NCBI RefSeq assembly: GCF_043642205.1
Contig: NZ_JBHZSG010000003.1
Location: 62,001 to 126,000, forward strand
DNA length: 64,000 nt
From: Thalassotalea_A litorea
Lineage (GTDB): Bacteria > Pseudomonadota > Gammaproteobacteria > Enterobacterales > Alteromonadaceae
Reading direction: 5' to 3'
In this document: piece after piece, positions 48,806 to 57,918 of the stretch
Position numbering within the stretch: the first letter of the stretch is position 1
Layout: each line of letters opens with the position of its first letter
Program-made: the position numbers and the translations under genes
Notes under the pieces: model-generated
What the model was told of the DNA's origin: nothing
Database searches by the model: none
What the model saw: only the letters and a program-made list of their open reading frames with translations

Positions 48806-50558
48806 TGCTCACTCCTGTACTACGTATATCTGTTGGTTGTTGTGTTTTGGTGGTCAATTGCGGTAAACCATCTGGGGCAATATTAAGATAACGCAACGTA
48901 CCTGCCATAATTTTTGAAAATACTGGCGCGGCAATTTCACCACCGTGATATAAATCCCCGGCAGGCTCATCAATGACCACCACAATTGCGATTTTAGGAT
49001 CGGACAAAGGTCCCATACCCGCAAACAAGCCCATATAATCGTTGCCATAACCACCAACCGTGCTTTTTATCGCGGTGCCGGTTTTACCACCGATTCGGTA
49101 TCCTTCAACTTTTGCACGCCACGCACCGCCGTCATTGACAACCTGTTCGAGCATTCCCATTAAGGCGTTGGCATTATCCTCAGATACGACGCGTTCCCCC
49201 TGATTAAACTTCGGGTCTTTTAACACCGATAATGGGCGTTTAATGCCTCCATTGGCGATGGTGGCATAAAATCGAGCCAGCTGCAGAGGACTAATCGCCA
49301 ATCCATAACCAAACGACAGGGTCGCCAGTTCATGTTTTGACCAGCGACTACGATCCGATAACATACCTGACGTTTCGCCAGTTAGGCCAGTTCCGGTATC
49401 TTCGGAAAAGCCCATCTCAAAGAACTTTCCGATAAAATAATCCTTTGGCATATCTAGCGCAAGCCGGGTACTCCCCATATTAGAGGAGTTTTTCAAAATA
49501 TCCGCCAGGGTCTGCTCGCCATAAGGTCTGGGATCTGAAACCCGACGGCCACCAATGCGCATCGAACGACCGGTTTTGATTACGGCATCTTTTTCGACAC
49601 TGCCAAATTCTAAGGCACTTAGCACCGTCAACGGCTTCATCGTCGATCCTGGTTCAAAGACATCGGTAATGGCACGATTTCGGAACCGGTGAGTCGCTAC
49701 CCCTTTACGGTTGTTGGGATTAAAAGAAGGACCGTTTACTAATGCCAGAATTTCTCCGGTATGGACATCAACCACCACGACCGACCCAGAATTTGCTTTA
49801 AAGGACTTAATGCCAGCGATGAGTTCTCGATAAGCCAGCGCCTGAATCCGCTGATCAATGGATAAGGTAATATCCTTGGGTTGCTGTGCTTCTTGTTCAT
49901 CAAGAATTTCAATGGGGTTGCCTTTGGCATCTTTGCGATACTGTTTTTTACCGGACTGGCCCGTCAACACGTCATTGTAAACCCGTTCCAGCCCTTCGAT
50001 ACCAATATCATCCACGTCGGTAAAACCAATTAAGTGGGCATTGATCTCGCCCGCAGGATAAAAACGTTTCGATTCTTTGCGTAAATGAATACCGGGAATT
50101 TTGAGCTCTTTAACATACTGAGCAATCGCCGGATTAATTTGTCGCGCAAGATAGACAAATCGACGTTTGGGATTGGTGCCGATTCGATTTTTCAATGTAC
50201 TTAAATCCATCCCTAATACGTCGGCGAGCGCCTGTAAACGACGAGTTTGACTCAAGCCGTTTTTTTCGATCACATATTTAGGGTCGGCATAGACAGTTTG
50301 TACAGGAACACTGACCGCAAGTTCTTCGCCATGACGGTCTATAATCGAGCCACGATGAGTATCTTTGGTGGCGGTTCTTAAGGAGCGCAAATCCCCCTGA
50401 GCTTTTAACATATCCGGTTCAATAACCTGAATGTATGCCGCTCTTAAAATCAGGCCAAAAAACACCAGCCCGATGCCTCCAATCACCAGGTTAAAACGCC
50501 AGGTGATCGTCATCGGTTGTATGTTGTCTTTGTTCTTTTTCGGTTTTTTGGCCGTCAT
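48798..50558 (-). CDS. ftsI: Division-specific transpeptidase FtsI (PBP3)
   Basis: This 586-residue penicillin-binding protein crosslinks septal peptidoglycan. It has a cytoplasmic tail, one transmembrane helix (about 20-40), a dimerisation/pedestal domain and a transpeptidase domain with SxxK in FEPGSTMKPLTVLSA, SSN in LKNSSNMGST and KTG in IGGKTGTAIKST. Length matches E. coli FtsI (588). The start overlaps the ftsL stop (ATGA). Confidence 0.97.
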   Translation of the reverse strand: MTAKKPKKNKDNIQPMTITWRFNLVIGGIGLVFFGLILRAAYIQVIEPDMLKAQGDLRSLRTATKDTHRGSIIDRHGEELAVSVPVQTVYADPKYVIEKNGLSQTRRLQALADVLGMDLSTLKNRIGTNPKRRFVYLARQINPAIAQYVKELKIPGIHLRKESKRFYPAGEINAHLIGFTDVDDIGIEGLERVYNDVLTGQSGKKQYRKDAKGNPIEILDEQEAQQPKDITLSIDQRIQALAYRELIAGIKSFKANSGSVVVVDVHTGEILALVNGPSFNPNNRKGVATHRFRNRAITDVFEPGSTMKPLTVLSALEFGSVEKDAVIKTGRSMRIGGRRVSDPRPYGEQTLADILKNSSNMGSTRLALDMPKDYFIGKFFEMGFSEDTGTGLTGETSGMLSDRSRWSKHELATLSFGYGLAISPLQLARFYATIANGGIKRPLSVLKDPKFNQGERVVSEDNANALMGMLEQVVNDGGAWRAKVEGYRIGGKTGTAIKSTVGGYGNDYMGLFAGMGPLSDPKIAIVVVIDEPAGDLYHGGEIAAPVFSKIMAGTLRYLNIAPDGLPQLTTKTQQPTDIRSTGVSNG

Positions 50559-50869
50559 GGTATTTTTATTATTTTTTCTTCTTTTGCCAGTGGTCTGGTC
50601 ATCATCAAAAAGCTATGGGCTTTTTGTTCAATTTCGCTATGCTCGGCAAGTGCGCTTTGTTCCAGGATGAGATTTCGCCATTGGATATTCAACTGATCCT
50701 TTTGACTTAATAACTGATCCAGTTGCGTCGTTGTCTGGCGATTCAAATGCGTGAAGTAAATCACCGAAAATGCCGAAAGTAACAGGACAAACATCAACAC
50801 ATAGGTCATCTTGTAATGACGAATGTCTTGCCATATTTGTCTAACCAATCCTTGATCCATGTCTGCCAT
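50555..50869 (-). CDS. ftsL: Cell division protein FtsL
   Basis: This 104-residue bitopic protein has a short basic N-terminus, one transmembrane helix (about residues 22-40) and a periplasmic coiled coil (THLNRQTTTQLDQLLSQKDQ...). It forms the FtsQLB complex that activates FtsWI. Sequence is poorly conserved in the family, so the call relies on size, topology and the position between rsmH and ftsI. Confidence 0.92.
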   Translation of the reverse strand: MADMDQGLVRQIWQDIRHYKMTYVLMFVLLLSAFSVIYFTHLNRQTTTQLDQLLSQKDQLNIQWRNLILEQSALAEHSEIEQKAHSFLMMTRPLAKEEKIIKIP

Positions 50870-50892
50870 TCCGGCTTCCTCGTTGGTGTTTG

Positions 50893-51834
50893 CTACTTAC
50901 TCAAACGCTCTGCGACACGCAGAACAGAACTTCGCGAACGCACGTTTTCTTCCACTTCCGATTTACTCGGTTTTTGCTTACGGCCGATCAGGGCAAGCTT
51001 TTTGCCTTTCTGTATTTCTAATTCTGAAATTGGCAGACCTCGGGGAACCTGTTTGCCTTGACTGTGCTTTTTCATAAACTGTTTTACCAGCCGGTCTTCC
51101 AGGGAATGGAAGCTGATCACAACGAGGCGACCACCTTCTTTCAACACCGCTAGTGACGCGTTTAACACCGCTTCAATTTGTTCCAATTCACTATTAATAT
51201 AAATCCGTATTGCCTGAAAGCTACGCGTCGCCGGATGTTTCTTGATCTCTCGTTGCGGCGCTGCGGTAGCAATGATTTTGGCGAGCTTGGCGGTGGTGTC
51301 GATATCTTGTTCCTGACGAGCATCAACAATGGCATTGGCAATACGCCAGGCATGTTTTTCCTCACCAAAGGTTCTTAATACCCAGGTAATATCTTCAACA
51401 TCCGCATGGGCTATCCATTCGGCTGCCGTTTGTCCTTTGCTGGTATCCATGCGCATGTCCAGCGGGCCGTCTTTCATAAAACTAAAGCCACGGCTGGCAT
51501 CATCAAGCTGCGGCGAAGAGACGCCTAAATCAAGTAAAATTCCGTCAACGCGATCAAGCAGGGACAAATCCTCGGCGATATCGGCAAGGTTAGCGAAACC
51601 GTTATGAACGATCTCAAAGCGATTATCATCGGCGTATTTCTGTGCAGCGGCAATGGCCATCGGATCGCGATCGATGGCAATCAACCGCCCGGTTTCTCCT
51701 AATTGGCTCAGGATCAGTCCAGAATGACCGCCGCGGCCAAAGGTGCAGTCAATATACGTTCCGTCCGGCTTAATCGCCAGACCATCAATGGCTTCTTCAA
51801 GCAGCACCGAAATGTGTTTAAATTCTTGTTCCAT
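50893..51834 (-). CDS. rsmH: 16S rRNA m4C1402 methyltransferase
   Basis: This 313-residue SAM-dependent enzyme (also called MraW) methylates C1402 in the ribosomal P site. It has the N-terminal HISVLLEEAIDGL, the SAM-binding DCTFGRGGHSGLIL near residue 31, ILLDLGVSSPQLDDASRGFSF, and the C-terminal VVISFHSLEDRLVKQFM. It starts 2 bases after the mraZ stop. Confidence 0.97.
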   Translation of the reverse strand: MEQEFKHISVLLEEAIDGLAIKPDGTYIDCTFGRGGHSGLILSQLGETGRLIAIDRDPMAIAAAQKYADDNRFEIVHNGFANLADIAEDLSLLDRVDGILLDLGVSSPQLDDASRGFSFMKDGPLDMRMDTSKGQTAAEWIAHADVEDITWVLRTFGEEKHAWRIANAIVDARQEQDIDTTAKLAKIIATAAPQREIKKHPATRSFQAIRIYINSELEQIEAVLNASLAVLKEGGRLVVISFHSLEDRLVKQFMKKHSQGKQVPRGLPISELEIQKGKKLALIGRKQKPSKSEVEENVRSRSSVLRVAERLSK

Positions 51835-51836
51835 GA

Positions 51837-52295
51837 CTAGAGTGAGAAGTCCTGTAACCGTTCCGTTAATTCAAAATCACCAGATTGAATGCTGGTGATG
51901 CCCTGCTGCATTTGTTGTTGCCATCTGGCTTCGTGCCAGATTTCGAACTTATTAAACTGTCCAACTAACATACACGCTTTATCGAGATTAGCGTGCTCTC
52001 TCAATACCGGACTAATCAAAAAGCGTCCATTTTTGTCCAGTTCACACTCTGTCGCATTGCCGAGGATGACTTGTTGGAATAAACGTTCTTGGGGAACCAT
52101 GCTGGATAGTCTTGATAACTTAAGTTCGACGTCCTCCCATTCAGCTAATGGGTAGAGCAAAAGACAAGGGTTTTGGATATCGACGGTACAAACAAGTTTT
52201 CCTGAAAAATCCCCATACAAAGTTTCACGATACTTGGTTGGTATCGTGAGACGGGATTTACTGTCCAGGGTTACCTTGTTCGCGCCTCTAAACAT
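51837..52295 (-). CDS. mraZ: Transcriptional regulator MraZ
   Basis: This 152-residue protein has two SpoVT/AbrB-like half domains (MFRGANKVTLDSKSRLTIPTK and a second with CELDKNGRFLISPVLREHA). It binds repeats in its own promoter and represses the dcw operon. It is the first dcw gene, and 10-bp-spaced candidate binding repeats lie directly upstream. Confidence 0.97.
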   Translation of the reverse strand: MFRGANKVTLDSKSRLTIPTKYRETLYGDFSGKLVCTVDIQNPCLLLYPLAEWEDVELKLSRLSSMVPQERLFQQVILGNATECELDKNGRFLISPVLREHANLDKACMLVGQFNKFEIWHEARWQQQMQQGITSIQSGDFELTERLQDFSL

Positions 52296-52350
52296 AAGCC
52301 TTGTTCTTGTTGAAATTCATGGGCTAACACATCATCACTATAGTAAAGAT

Positions 52351-52386
52351 CACACAAAGATCCACTTTTTTCCACTTTTCCCCACA
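52351..52386 (-). promoter_or_regulatory. MraZ-binding repeats
   Basis: On the minus strand three GTGG units (GTGGGGAAAA, GTGGAAAAAA, GTGGATCTTT), followed by a weaker GTGTG, recur every 10 bases between the candidate -10 and mraZ. MraZ of E. coli binds TGGGN repeats with the same 10-base period. Confidence 0.8.
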
Positions 52387-52393
52387 TTTACAC

Positions 52394-52421
52394 AGTTTAG
52401 AGCTTATTCAAGGCCTGTCAA
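52394..52421 (-). promoter_or_regulatory. Candidate dcw (mraZ) promoter
   Basis: On the minus strand TTGACA (52421-52416) and TAAACT (52399-52394) are separated by 16 bases. Transcription would begin near 52387, so the MraZ repeats would cover the start and early leader. The rest of the gap, to 52805, shows nothing recognisable. Confidence 0.65.
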
Positions 52422-52805
52422 GTGAGAGTATGGATTTAAAATTTAACTCGAAAATCTAATAACAATGGGCGTTAGCGAGAAGTTTATGAATTTGTGGGAT
52501 TTTGTGAAGTTACACCGCAAAAAAACGCTTGTCGTTCGAAAAATACCTTGGGATTTTACCACAAACACCAAAGCCAAGTCATGACCGATTACGTTAAGTT
52601 ACAAGATATAGAATTTATGCTGTGACGGCTCAACACCAAGCGCTTTTTACCGCACAAACTACAAACGCTGTCATGTCGCAAAGATAAGCCGCTAACCATA
52701 GAACGCTATTGCATAAATACGACCAAGCGCCAACAGGTGAATTGCCAGCATTTACTTCATCGGCAAACGAGGCAAATCCTATCGCGGCAGGCAAACCCAA
52801 AGTGG

Positions 52806-54263
52806 TTAGGCTTGCATGTCTTCGAGCTCCTTGCCCTTGGTTTCATGAACGTATTTGAACACAAAGAAAGCTGAGAGTATTGCGCCTAGGGTATAGAAAC
52901 CATAAGCACCTGCCAGTCCGATACCCGTTAACATAATCGGGAAAGATATGGTGATCAGAAAATTGGCCAGCCACTGCGCCAGACCGGCTATTGCCAGTCC
53001 AGAACCGCGCAACTGATTCGGGAACATTTCGCCTAGCATCACCCACATGACCGGGCCCCAGGAAAAATTGAAAAAGATAACGTACAGGTTGGCACTGATC
53101 AACGCCAGAGTACCGTATTCGCCTAAATCCAACGTTCCGTTATTGCCCACTTGCGCGTTCGTAAAAGCAAATACCATGGCTGCTAATGAAAACGCCATAC
53201 CAATAGAGCCAATCAATAAAATGGGTTTTCGCCCGATCCGATCAATGAGCAAAATGGTGGCAATGCAGGCAGCAATACTTACCGCCCCGGAAATGACATT
53301 AATTTGCAACGCATCGGACTCAGTAAAGCCAACAGCCTGCCATAAAACCGCACCATAATAGAAAACCACGTTGATCCCAACCAGTTGCTGAAACACCGCA
53401 AGACCAATACCGACCCACACCAGGGGTCTGATTTTTCCGGTCGCTTTATCGAGTAAGTCGGACATTGATGGCTTGTGATCAAAACTTTGTACCGAATCCC
53501 GAATGGTATTGAGATGACTTTTTCCTTCTTGCGCGCCATACAATTTAAACAAAACCTTTTCCGCTTCCACATAGCGTTGTTTAATGATCAGATAACGGGG
53601 ACTTTCGGGAATGAACATCAGCAGTATTAAAAACGAACACGCCGGGATCAGCTCCATCCAGAACATCCAACGCCAGGCCTCAAAGCCAAGCCAGAATTCA
53701 GCAGTTGATTGACCAGCGGCACTGGCGATAAAGTAATTACTTACAAACGCTAAAAATAAACCGCTAATGATAGCCACTTGCTGGATCGTTGCCAGACTAC
53801 CGCGAATGCGAGCCGGCGCAACTTCTGCGATATAAGCCGGAGCCAGAACACTCGCTCCACCAACCGCTAAACCGCCGATAATGCGAAACATGATAAACTC
53901 GCCGCTACTGGTTGAAACGCCCGAGCCATAAGCACTGATGATAAAGAAAATTGAAGCCACGACCAGAAGGCTTTTACGACCAAACAAATCCGCTAATTTT
54001 GCTGCAAAAAACGCCCCAACGGCGCAACCTATCAACATACTGGCAACATTGAAACCGGTGCCAACGCTATCGGAATTAAAGGCCTTTTGCAGTCCATCTA
54101 CGGTTCCGTTGATAACGCCAGAGTCGAAACCAAACAAAAAGCCACCTATGGTAGCAACGCAGCTAATCAAAATAATAAAACCAATATTTTCCTGATGCTC
54201 AGTCGCGGATACTTGACTCACAATCGATTTCCTCAGTGCTAAGATAAACGATGACGTATTCAA
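52806..54263 (-). CDS. Sugar porter family MFS transporter (sugar/H+ symporter)
   Basis: This 485-residue protein has 12 membrane helices in two halves with sugar-porter signatures: FGFDSGVINGT in helix 1, LADLFGRKSLLV, RIIGGLAVGGASVLAPAYIAEVAP, IPESPRYLI, QQLVGINVVFYY and DRIGRKPILL. It resembles XylE and related symporters. Its position beside a LacI regulator and xylAB suggests xylose or xyloside uptake; the substrate is inferred. No operator of the type found at the other xyl genes is visible upstream. Confidence 0.88.
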   Translation of the reverse strand: MNTSSFILALRKSIVSQVSATEHQENIGFIILISCVATIGGFLFGFDSGVINGTVDGLQKAFNSDSVGTGFNVASMLIGCAVGAFFAAKLADLFGRKSLLVVASIFFIISAYGSGVSTSSGEFIMFRIIGGLAVGGASVLAPAYIAEVAPARIRGSLATIQQVAIISGLFLAFVSNYFIASAAGQSTAEFWLGFEAWRWMFWMELIPACSFLILLMFIPESPRYLIIKQRYVEAEKVLFKLYGAQEGKSHLNTIRDSVQSFDHKPSMSDLLDKATGKIRPLVWVGIGLAVFQQLVGINVVFYYGAVLWQAVGFTESDALQINVISGAVSIAACIATILLIDRIGRKPILLIGSIGMAFSLAAMVFAFTNAQVGNNGTLDLGEYGTLALISANLYVIFFNFSWGPVMWVMLGEMFPNQLRGSGLAIAGLAQWLANFLITISFPIMLTGIGLAGAYGFYTLGAILSAFFVFKYVHETKGKELEDMQA

Positions 54264-54441
54264 TAACTCACATTGACCTCCCCCAAAAAACGCGTAAGTG
54301 ATTAGGCATGGGTTTGGCTAGGCTTTAGTTTAGTCGATTAGGGCTGATGTATTTTAAAAATGAAAAACAGAAAATTTTTGATCCTTACACAACGAATCAA
54401 TAAATGGCGGTAATTGCATTGCCGAGCGTATTGGCAATAGA

Positions 54442-55479
54442 TCAGGCTGTGATGTCTTGAGTCGAATCGCGTTCAATAATTGCAAAATCCAGTACATGGC
54501 GAAACTGTGCCTTATTTGCCAAGGATAAATCAGCAAATTTACCGGAACTTAGTAGATCAATTGCCAAGGCCGCCATTTCGTTAATTGGTTGACGAACCGT
54601 GGTTAAATGCGGCCAGATTGTTGATGCCAATTGCGTATCATCAAAGCCAACCACAGACAATTTTTTCGGTACATCAAGTTTAAATCGATTGGCCGCCGAT
54701 AACACCGCAGCGGCCATATCATCATTACTGGCGAATATTGCTGTCGGCTTATCTTCCAGACTTAGGATGTTCATTGCCGCATCTAAACCCGATTTGTAAT
54801 CAAAACGGCCTTGCTCGATATATTCCGGAGGCACATTAATTCGATGCGATCTCAACGCATCGAGATATCCCTGATAGCGCAGTCGGCTTACGCCCTGATC
54901 CGGGTGACCAATGATAAAACCGATTTTTCTATGACCTTGCTCGATTAAACGATTTGTGACTTCAAATGATGCCTGGTAATCGTCCATACAAATAAATGGA
55001 GAGGCGGTCAGATTGGTATCCGGCGCAATTCGGATAAACGGCAAATTAGCATCAATAATTACCTGTACAATTTCCTCGTTATCGCAGATTGGCGGTAGCA
55101 GTATCAAACCATCGACACGGGATACCTCAATCAGTTCCTTAATTGAATCCAGCGTTTTTTGATTGTAATCACTGCATTCATCAACAATCAAATGATAACC
55201 TTTTGCCCGGCAGCTCTTTAGTGCACTTAATAAAAACTGACTGGTGTAGGAACCACTGGGATTGTCATACAGTAATCCGAGAAAGAAGGATTTAGAACTC
55301 GCCAGCCGACGCGCCGATACATTCGGACGATAATTTAATTCTTTAACGACTTTCATTACCTTTTCACGGGTTTTGTCGCTGACTTTGGCATCTTGGTTTA
55401 ATACGCGCGAAACCGTCATCATGGATACCTTGGCTTGCGCGGCAACGTCCTGAATTCTGGTTCGTTTTTTAATAGCCAT
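54442..55479 (-). CDS. LacI-family regulator, probable xylose repressor
   Basis: This 345-residue protein has the LacI helix-turn-helix at its N-terminus (TRIQDVAAQAKVSMMTVSRV, LNYRPNVSARRLASSKS) and a periplasmic-binding-like effector domain with CMDDYQASFEVTNRLIEQGH, GFIIGHPDQGVSRLRYQGY and FASNDDMAAAVL. It lies between the two sugar porters and near xylBA, and three similar LacI-type palindromes occur at the locus, one ahead of its own start. Many xyl regulators in Proteobacteria outside the enterics are LacI-type. The inducer is inferred to be xylose or a close relative. Confidence 0.9.
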   Translation of the reverse strand: MAIKKRTRIQDVAAQAKVSMMTVSRVLNQDAKVSDKTREKVMKVVKELNYRPNVSARRLASSKSFFLGLLYDNPSGSYTSQFLLSALKSCRAKGYHLIVDECSDYNQKTLDSIKELIEVSRVDGLILLPPICDNEEIVQVIIDANLPFIRIAPDTNLTASPFICMDDYQASFEVTNRLIEQGHRKIGFIIGHPDQGVSRLRYQGYLDALRSHRINVPPEYIEQGRFDYKSGLDAAMNILSLEDKPTAIFASNDDMAAAVLSAANRFKLDVPKKLSVVGFDDTQLASTIWPHLTTVRQPINEMAALAIDLLSSGKFADLSLANKAQFRHVLDFAIIERDSTQDITA

Positions 55480-55557
55480 ATATCCTTCCTGAGCGGTAGA
55501 TGCTCAATAAAATCGGGTTAACCGGCGGCAACAGAATGTTGTATAAAAAGAATTTGA

Positions 55558-55571
55558 TGTTAACGCTCACA
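55558..55571. promoter_or_regulatory. LacI-type operator upstream of the regulator gene
   Basis: TGTTAACGCTCACA has a central CG and half-sites TGTTAACG and TGTGAGCG. It lies about 80 bases upstream of the LacI-family gene, fitting autoregulation. Confidence 0.65.
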
Positions 55572-55680
55572 ACACACTTCACCGTAAAATGACAAGATAT
55601 ACGTATTAAATCCAAACATCAATGAAAACAAAGGCAAGACGGCGACAATAACGCATTCTAATGTACGTTATCCATGTCGG

Positions 55681-55707
55681 AACATTCTCATTTCTAATGA
55701 GAATGTT
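55681..55707. repeat. Perfect 12-bp inverted repeat
   Basis: AACATTCTCATT and AATGAGAATGTT are separated by TCT. No T tract follows on either strand. Confidence 0.6.
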
Positions 55708-55912
55708 AGCAACAGTATGTTACGTTTTAGATAGCGTAAATAACGATTTTTCCATTCCCCCGTCAGGTCACAAGCCATCTGACAATAGGGGGCTAACAAA
55801 AACGCCGGTGATGATCCAAAAACCTACCAGGCGCGACTTAGTACACAGGCGCGAGCAAATAGCCCGCAGCAAATTATCTACAGCCCGTATTTTTATCACA
55901 TATCATTTTCCA

Positions 55913-57472
55913 TCACACATGACTTGGCACCAATTCCCGTTCAATTTGTTCAAGCGATTTGTTTTTAGTCTCTGGCAGTAACCAAATCACCAGTACCAAA
56001 CCAATGATGGCAAAAATGCCATACAGCATAAATGTCATCGCATTACCGAGATTGTTGATCTCCCAGGGTAATAACATCTGTACGGTAAAGCTAACACCTG
56101 AATTTATCAGCCCCATCGTTGCAATGGCAATGCCGCGCAGATGGTTCGGAAAAATTTCTGCCAGTAACACCCACATCACTGGCCCAAGGCTAATCGCAAA
56201 CGACGCGACAAAACCAAGAATTCCGAATAGCACCAGCTCAGGTTGAATATTGATCGACTCCTGAATGAGTTGAGCCTGGTGGGTTTTGAATTCTCGCGAC
56301 GATAAGCGACTTTGCAGCGCTTGCTTGAACACCAAATCATTCTCATATTTTACGCCAACCATGCCTGCAAACTTACCGGGCTCTAACTGCACCTGCTCGA
56401 TCGCGCTGGTATCAAGTTCATACGTCGCATTCTTAAAACCATAAGATACGATACTCATGCTGATAAAAACTCCGAGTAGTCCGATAACCAATAAAGGTTT
56501 GCGGCCAACTTTATCAATCAACAACATCGCGACTATGGTAAACACGACATTGATCACGCCAACCCAGATGGCCTGGGCAAATGCGGCATTGGTGCCAACT
56601 CCGCTTTGTTCGAAAATGGATGGCGCATAAAAATAAATCGCGTTTACACCGGTAATTTGCTGGATCACCGCGATAACAATGCCAATGGTCAGTACCAAAC
56701 GCATATTTTTCGAAAATAAATCTTTGAAGCCGGTCAATACACTCGCTTCTTTTTGATGAGACGTCTGCTCTATTTCAGTCATTTCGACTTCCATGGCTTC
56801 CACCCCATGCAAACTCGTTAAAATCTCCCGGGCCTGCGATTTTTGATCATTGAGTGCGAGAAACCTGGGGCTTTCCGGTATGAATGCTAACAGCACTAAG
56901 AACACCCCAGCAGGAATTAATTCAAGACCTAGCATCCAACGCCAGACATTGTCCGTGATCCCTAACGCTACCACCCAGTCGGCATTGCTTTGGGCTAAAT
57001 TCAATAAAAAATAATTAGCAAAATAGGCAACGGATATTCCGATAACGATATTAAATTGATTGATAGAAATCATTCTACCGCGTTTGCCCGGATCTGAAAT
57101 TTCGGCAATATAAATCGGTGCGATAATTAAGGATGCAAACGCAAATCCGCCAATGGTGCGGGCAACGACTAACATCCAATAACTGCTTGCAAACGCCGAA
57201 AAAAGTGCAGAAATAACATAAAGGAAAGCGATACTAACCAGAACTTTCTTGCGACCAATTCGGTCGCTGATAGTACCTGCGATTAACGATGCAATCGCCG
57301 CCCCCAGAGTTGGCGCACTTACCACAAAGCCTTGTTGCCATTCATTCAAATCAAATTCAATGGCAACAAAACTTACGACGCCGGAAATCACCGAAGCATC
57401 AAAACCAAATACGAATCCCCCGAGAGAAACAATGATGGCGATCATAAAGCTTGAAGATAATGTTTTAGACAT
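55913..57472 (-). CDS. Sugar porter family MFS transporter with extended loop
   Basis: This is a second sugar porter with 12 membrane helices: GFDASVISGVVSF, ISDRIGRKKVLVSIAFLYVI, IAPIYIAEISDPGKRGRM, IPESPRFLAL, QQITGVNAIYFYAP, DKVGRKPLLVIG and WLLPETKNKSLEQIE. Between helices 9 and 10 it carries a hydrophilic insertion of about 65 residues (YELDTSAIEQVQLEPGKFAG through QESINIQPEL) absent from its neighbour. An ATG at 57592 is possible, but MSKTLSSSFM at 57472 after AAGAAG gives the normal N-terminus (519 residues). It is divergent from xylB with an operator between. Confidence 0.87.
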   Translation of the reverse strand: MSKTLSSSFMIAIIVSLGGFVFGFDASVISGVVSFVAIEFDLNEWQQGFVVSAPTLGAAIASLIAGTISDRIGRKKVLVSIAFLYVISALFSAFASSYWMLVVARTIGGFAFASLIIAPIYIAEISDPGKRGRMISINQFNIVIGISVAYFANYFLLNLAQSNADWVVALGITDNVWRWMLGLELIPAGVFLVLLAFIPESPRFLALNDQKSQAREILTSLHGVEAMEVEMTEIEQTSHQKEASVLTGFKDLFSKNMRLVLTIGIVIAVIQQITGVNAIYFYAPSIFEQSGVGTNAAFAQAIWVGVINVVFTIVAMLLIDKVGRKPLLVIGLLGVFISMSIVSYGFKNATYELDTSAIEQVQLEPGKFAGMVGVKYENDLVFKQALQSRLSSREFKTHQAQLIQESINIQPELVLFGILGFVASFAISLGPVMWVLLAEIFPNHLRGIAIATMGLINSGVSFTVQMLLPWEINNLGNAMTFMLYGIFAIIGLVLVIWLLPETKNKSLEQIERELVPSHV

Positions 57473-57680
57473 GTTTAGATTCTTCTTTGGTAACGCTATC
57501 AATGAATATTCAATCAACCAATGGGGGCTAACTGTTAACTGATACGCGTATTTTTTTGTTGTAATTATGGGTCTTATCAAAATACATGACACGATTCTTA
57601 TATCGTAAATTATTATTCTACTTCTCTTGGAACGAGTTCCGCCGGTAGATTATCTACCTATCATACCTGACTGTAACACC

Positions 57681-57694
57681 CGTTAACGCTAGAC
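57681..57694. promoter_or_regulatory. LacI-type operator upstream of the second porter
   Basis: CGTTAACGCTAGAC keeps the core TTAACGCTA. It lies in the divergent porter-xylB region, about 210 bases from the porter start. Confidence 0.5.
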
Positions 57695-57877
57695 TGTCAT
57701 GCTTTTAAACATTGTTAGAATACCACTTATGGTTAAAACATGCACCCGGCATTAACTGACCACATTCACTAACTTTTTCAGGTTTATGCCTTGGCCACAT
57801 CGTAAATATTTTACCCGTTGCCTTGTTACGTTCCGGGATAAAACAAAAAATCCGCTATGGTATAACACCGACAAAAA

Positions 57878-57891
57878 TGATAGCGTTAACA
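57878..57891. promoter_or_regulatory. LacI-type operator upstream of xylB
   Basis: TGATAGCGTTAACA (reverse TGTTAACGCTATCA) is a near-symmetric site with a central CG. It lies 27 bases ahead of the xylB start, where bound repressor would block transcription. Confidence 0.7.
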
Positions 57892-57918
57892 TTTATTGTC
57901 CCTTACTGAGTTATCGAT

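Larger units (their letters stand above)
55480..55912. other. Intergenic region between the LacI gene and the second porter
   Basis: This 433-base gap contains the LacI-type operator at 55558-55571 and a perfect 12-bp inverted repeat at 55681-55707. It also holds a bulged hairpin at 55757-55794 (CCCCCGTCAG ... CTGAC ... GGGGG) that may terminate the porter transcript on the minus strand. The open frame at 55661-55981 overlaps the porter's 3' end and looks spurious. Confidence 0.45.

Noticed and set aside
55661..55981. 106-codon plus-strand open frame
   Set aside because: It overlaps the 3' end of the sugar porter on the other strand, covers the 12-bp inverted repeat, and has no ribosome site or family resemblance.
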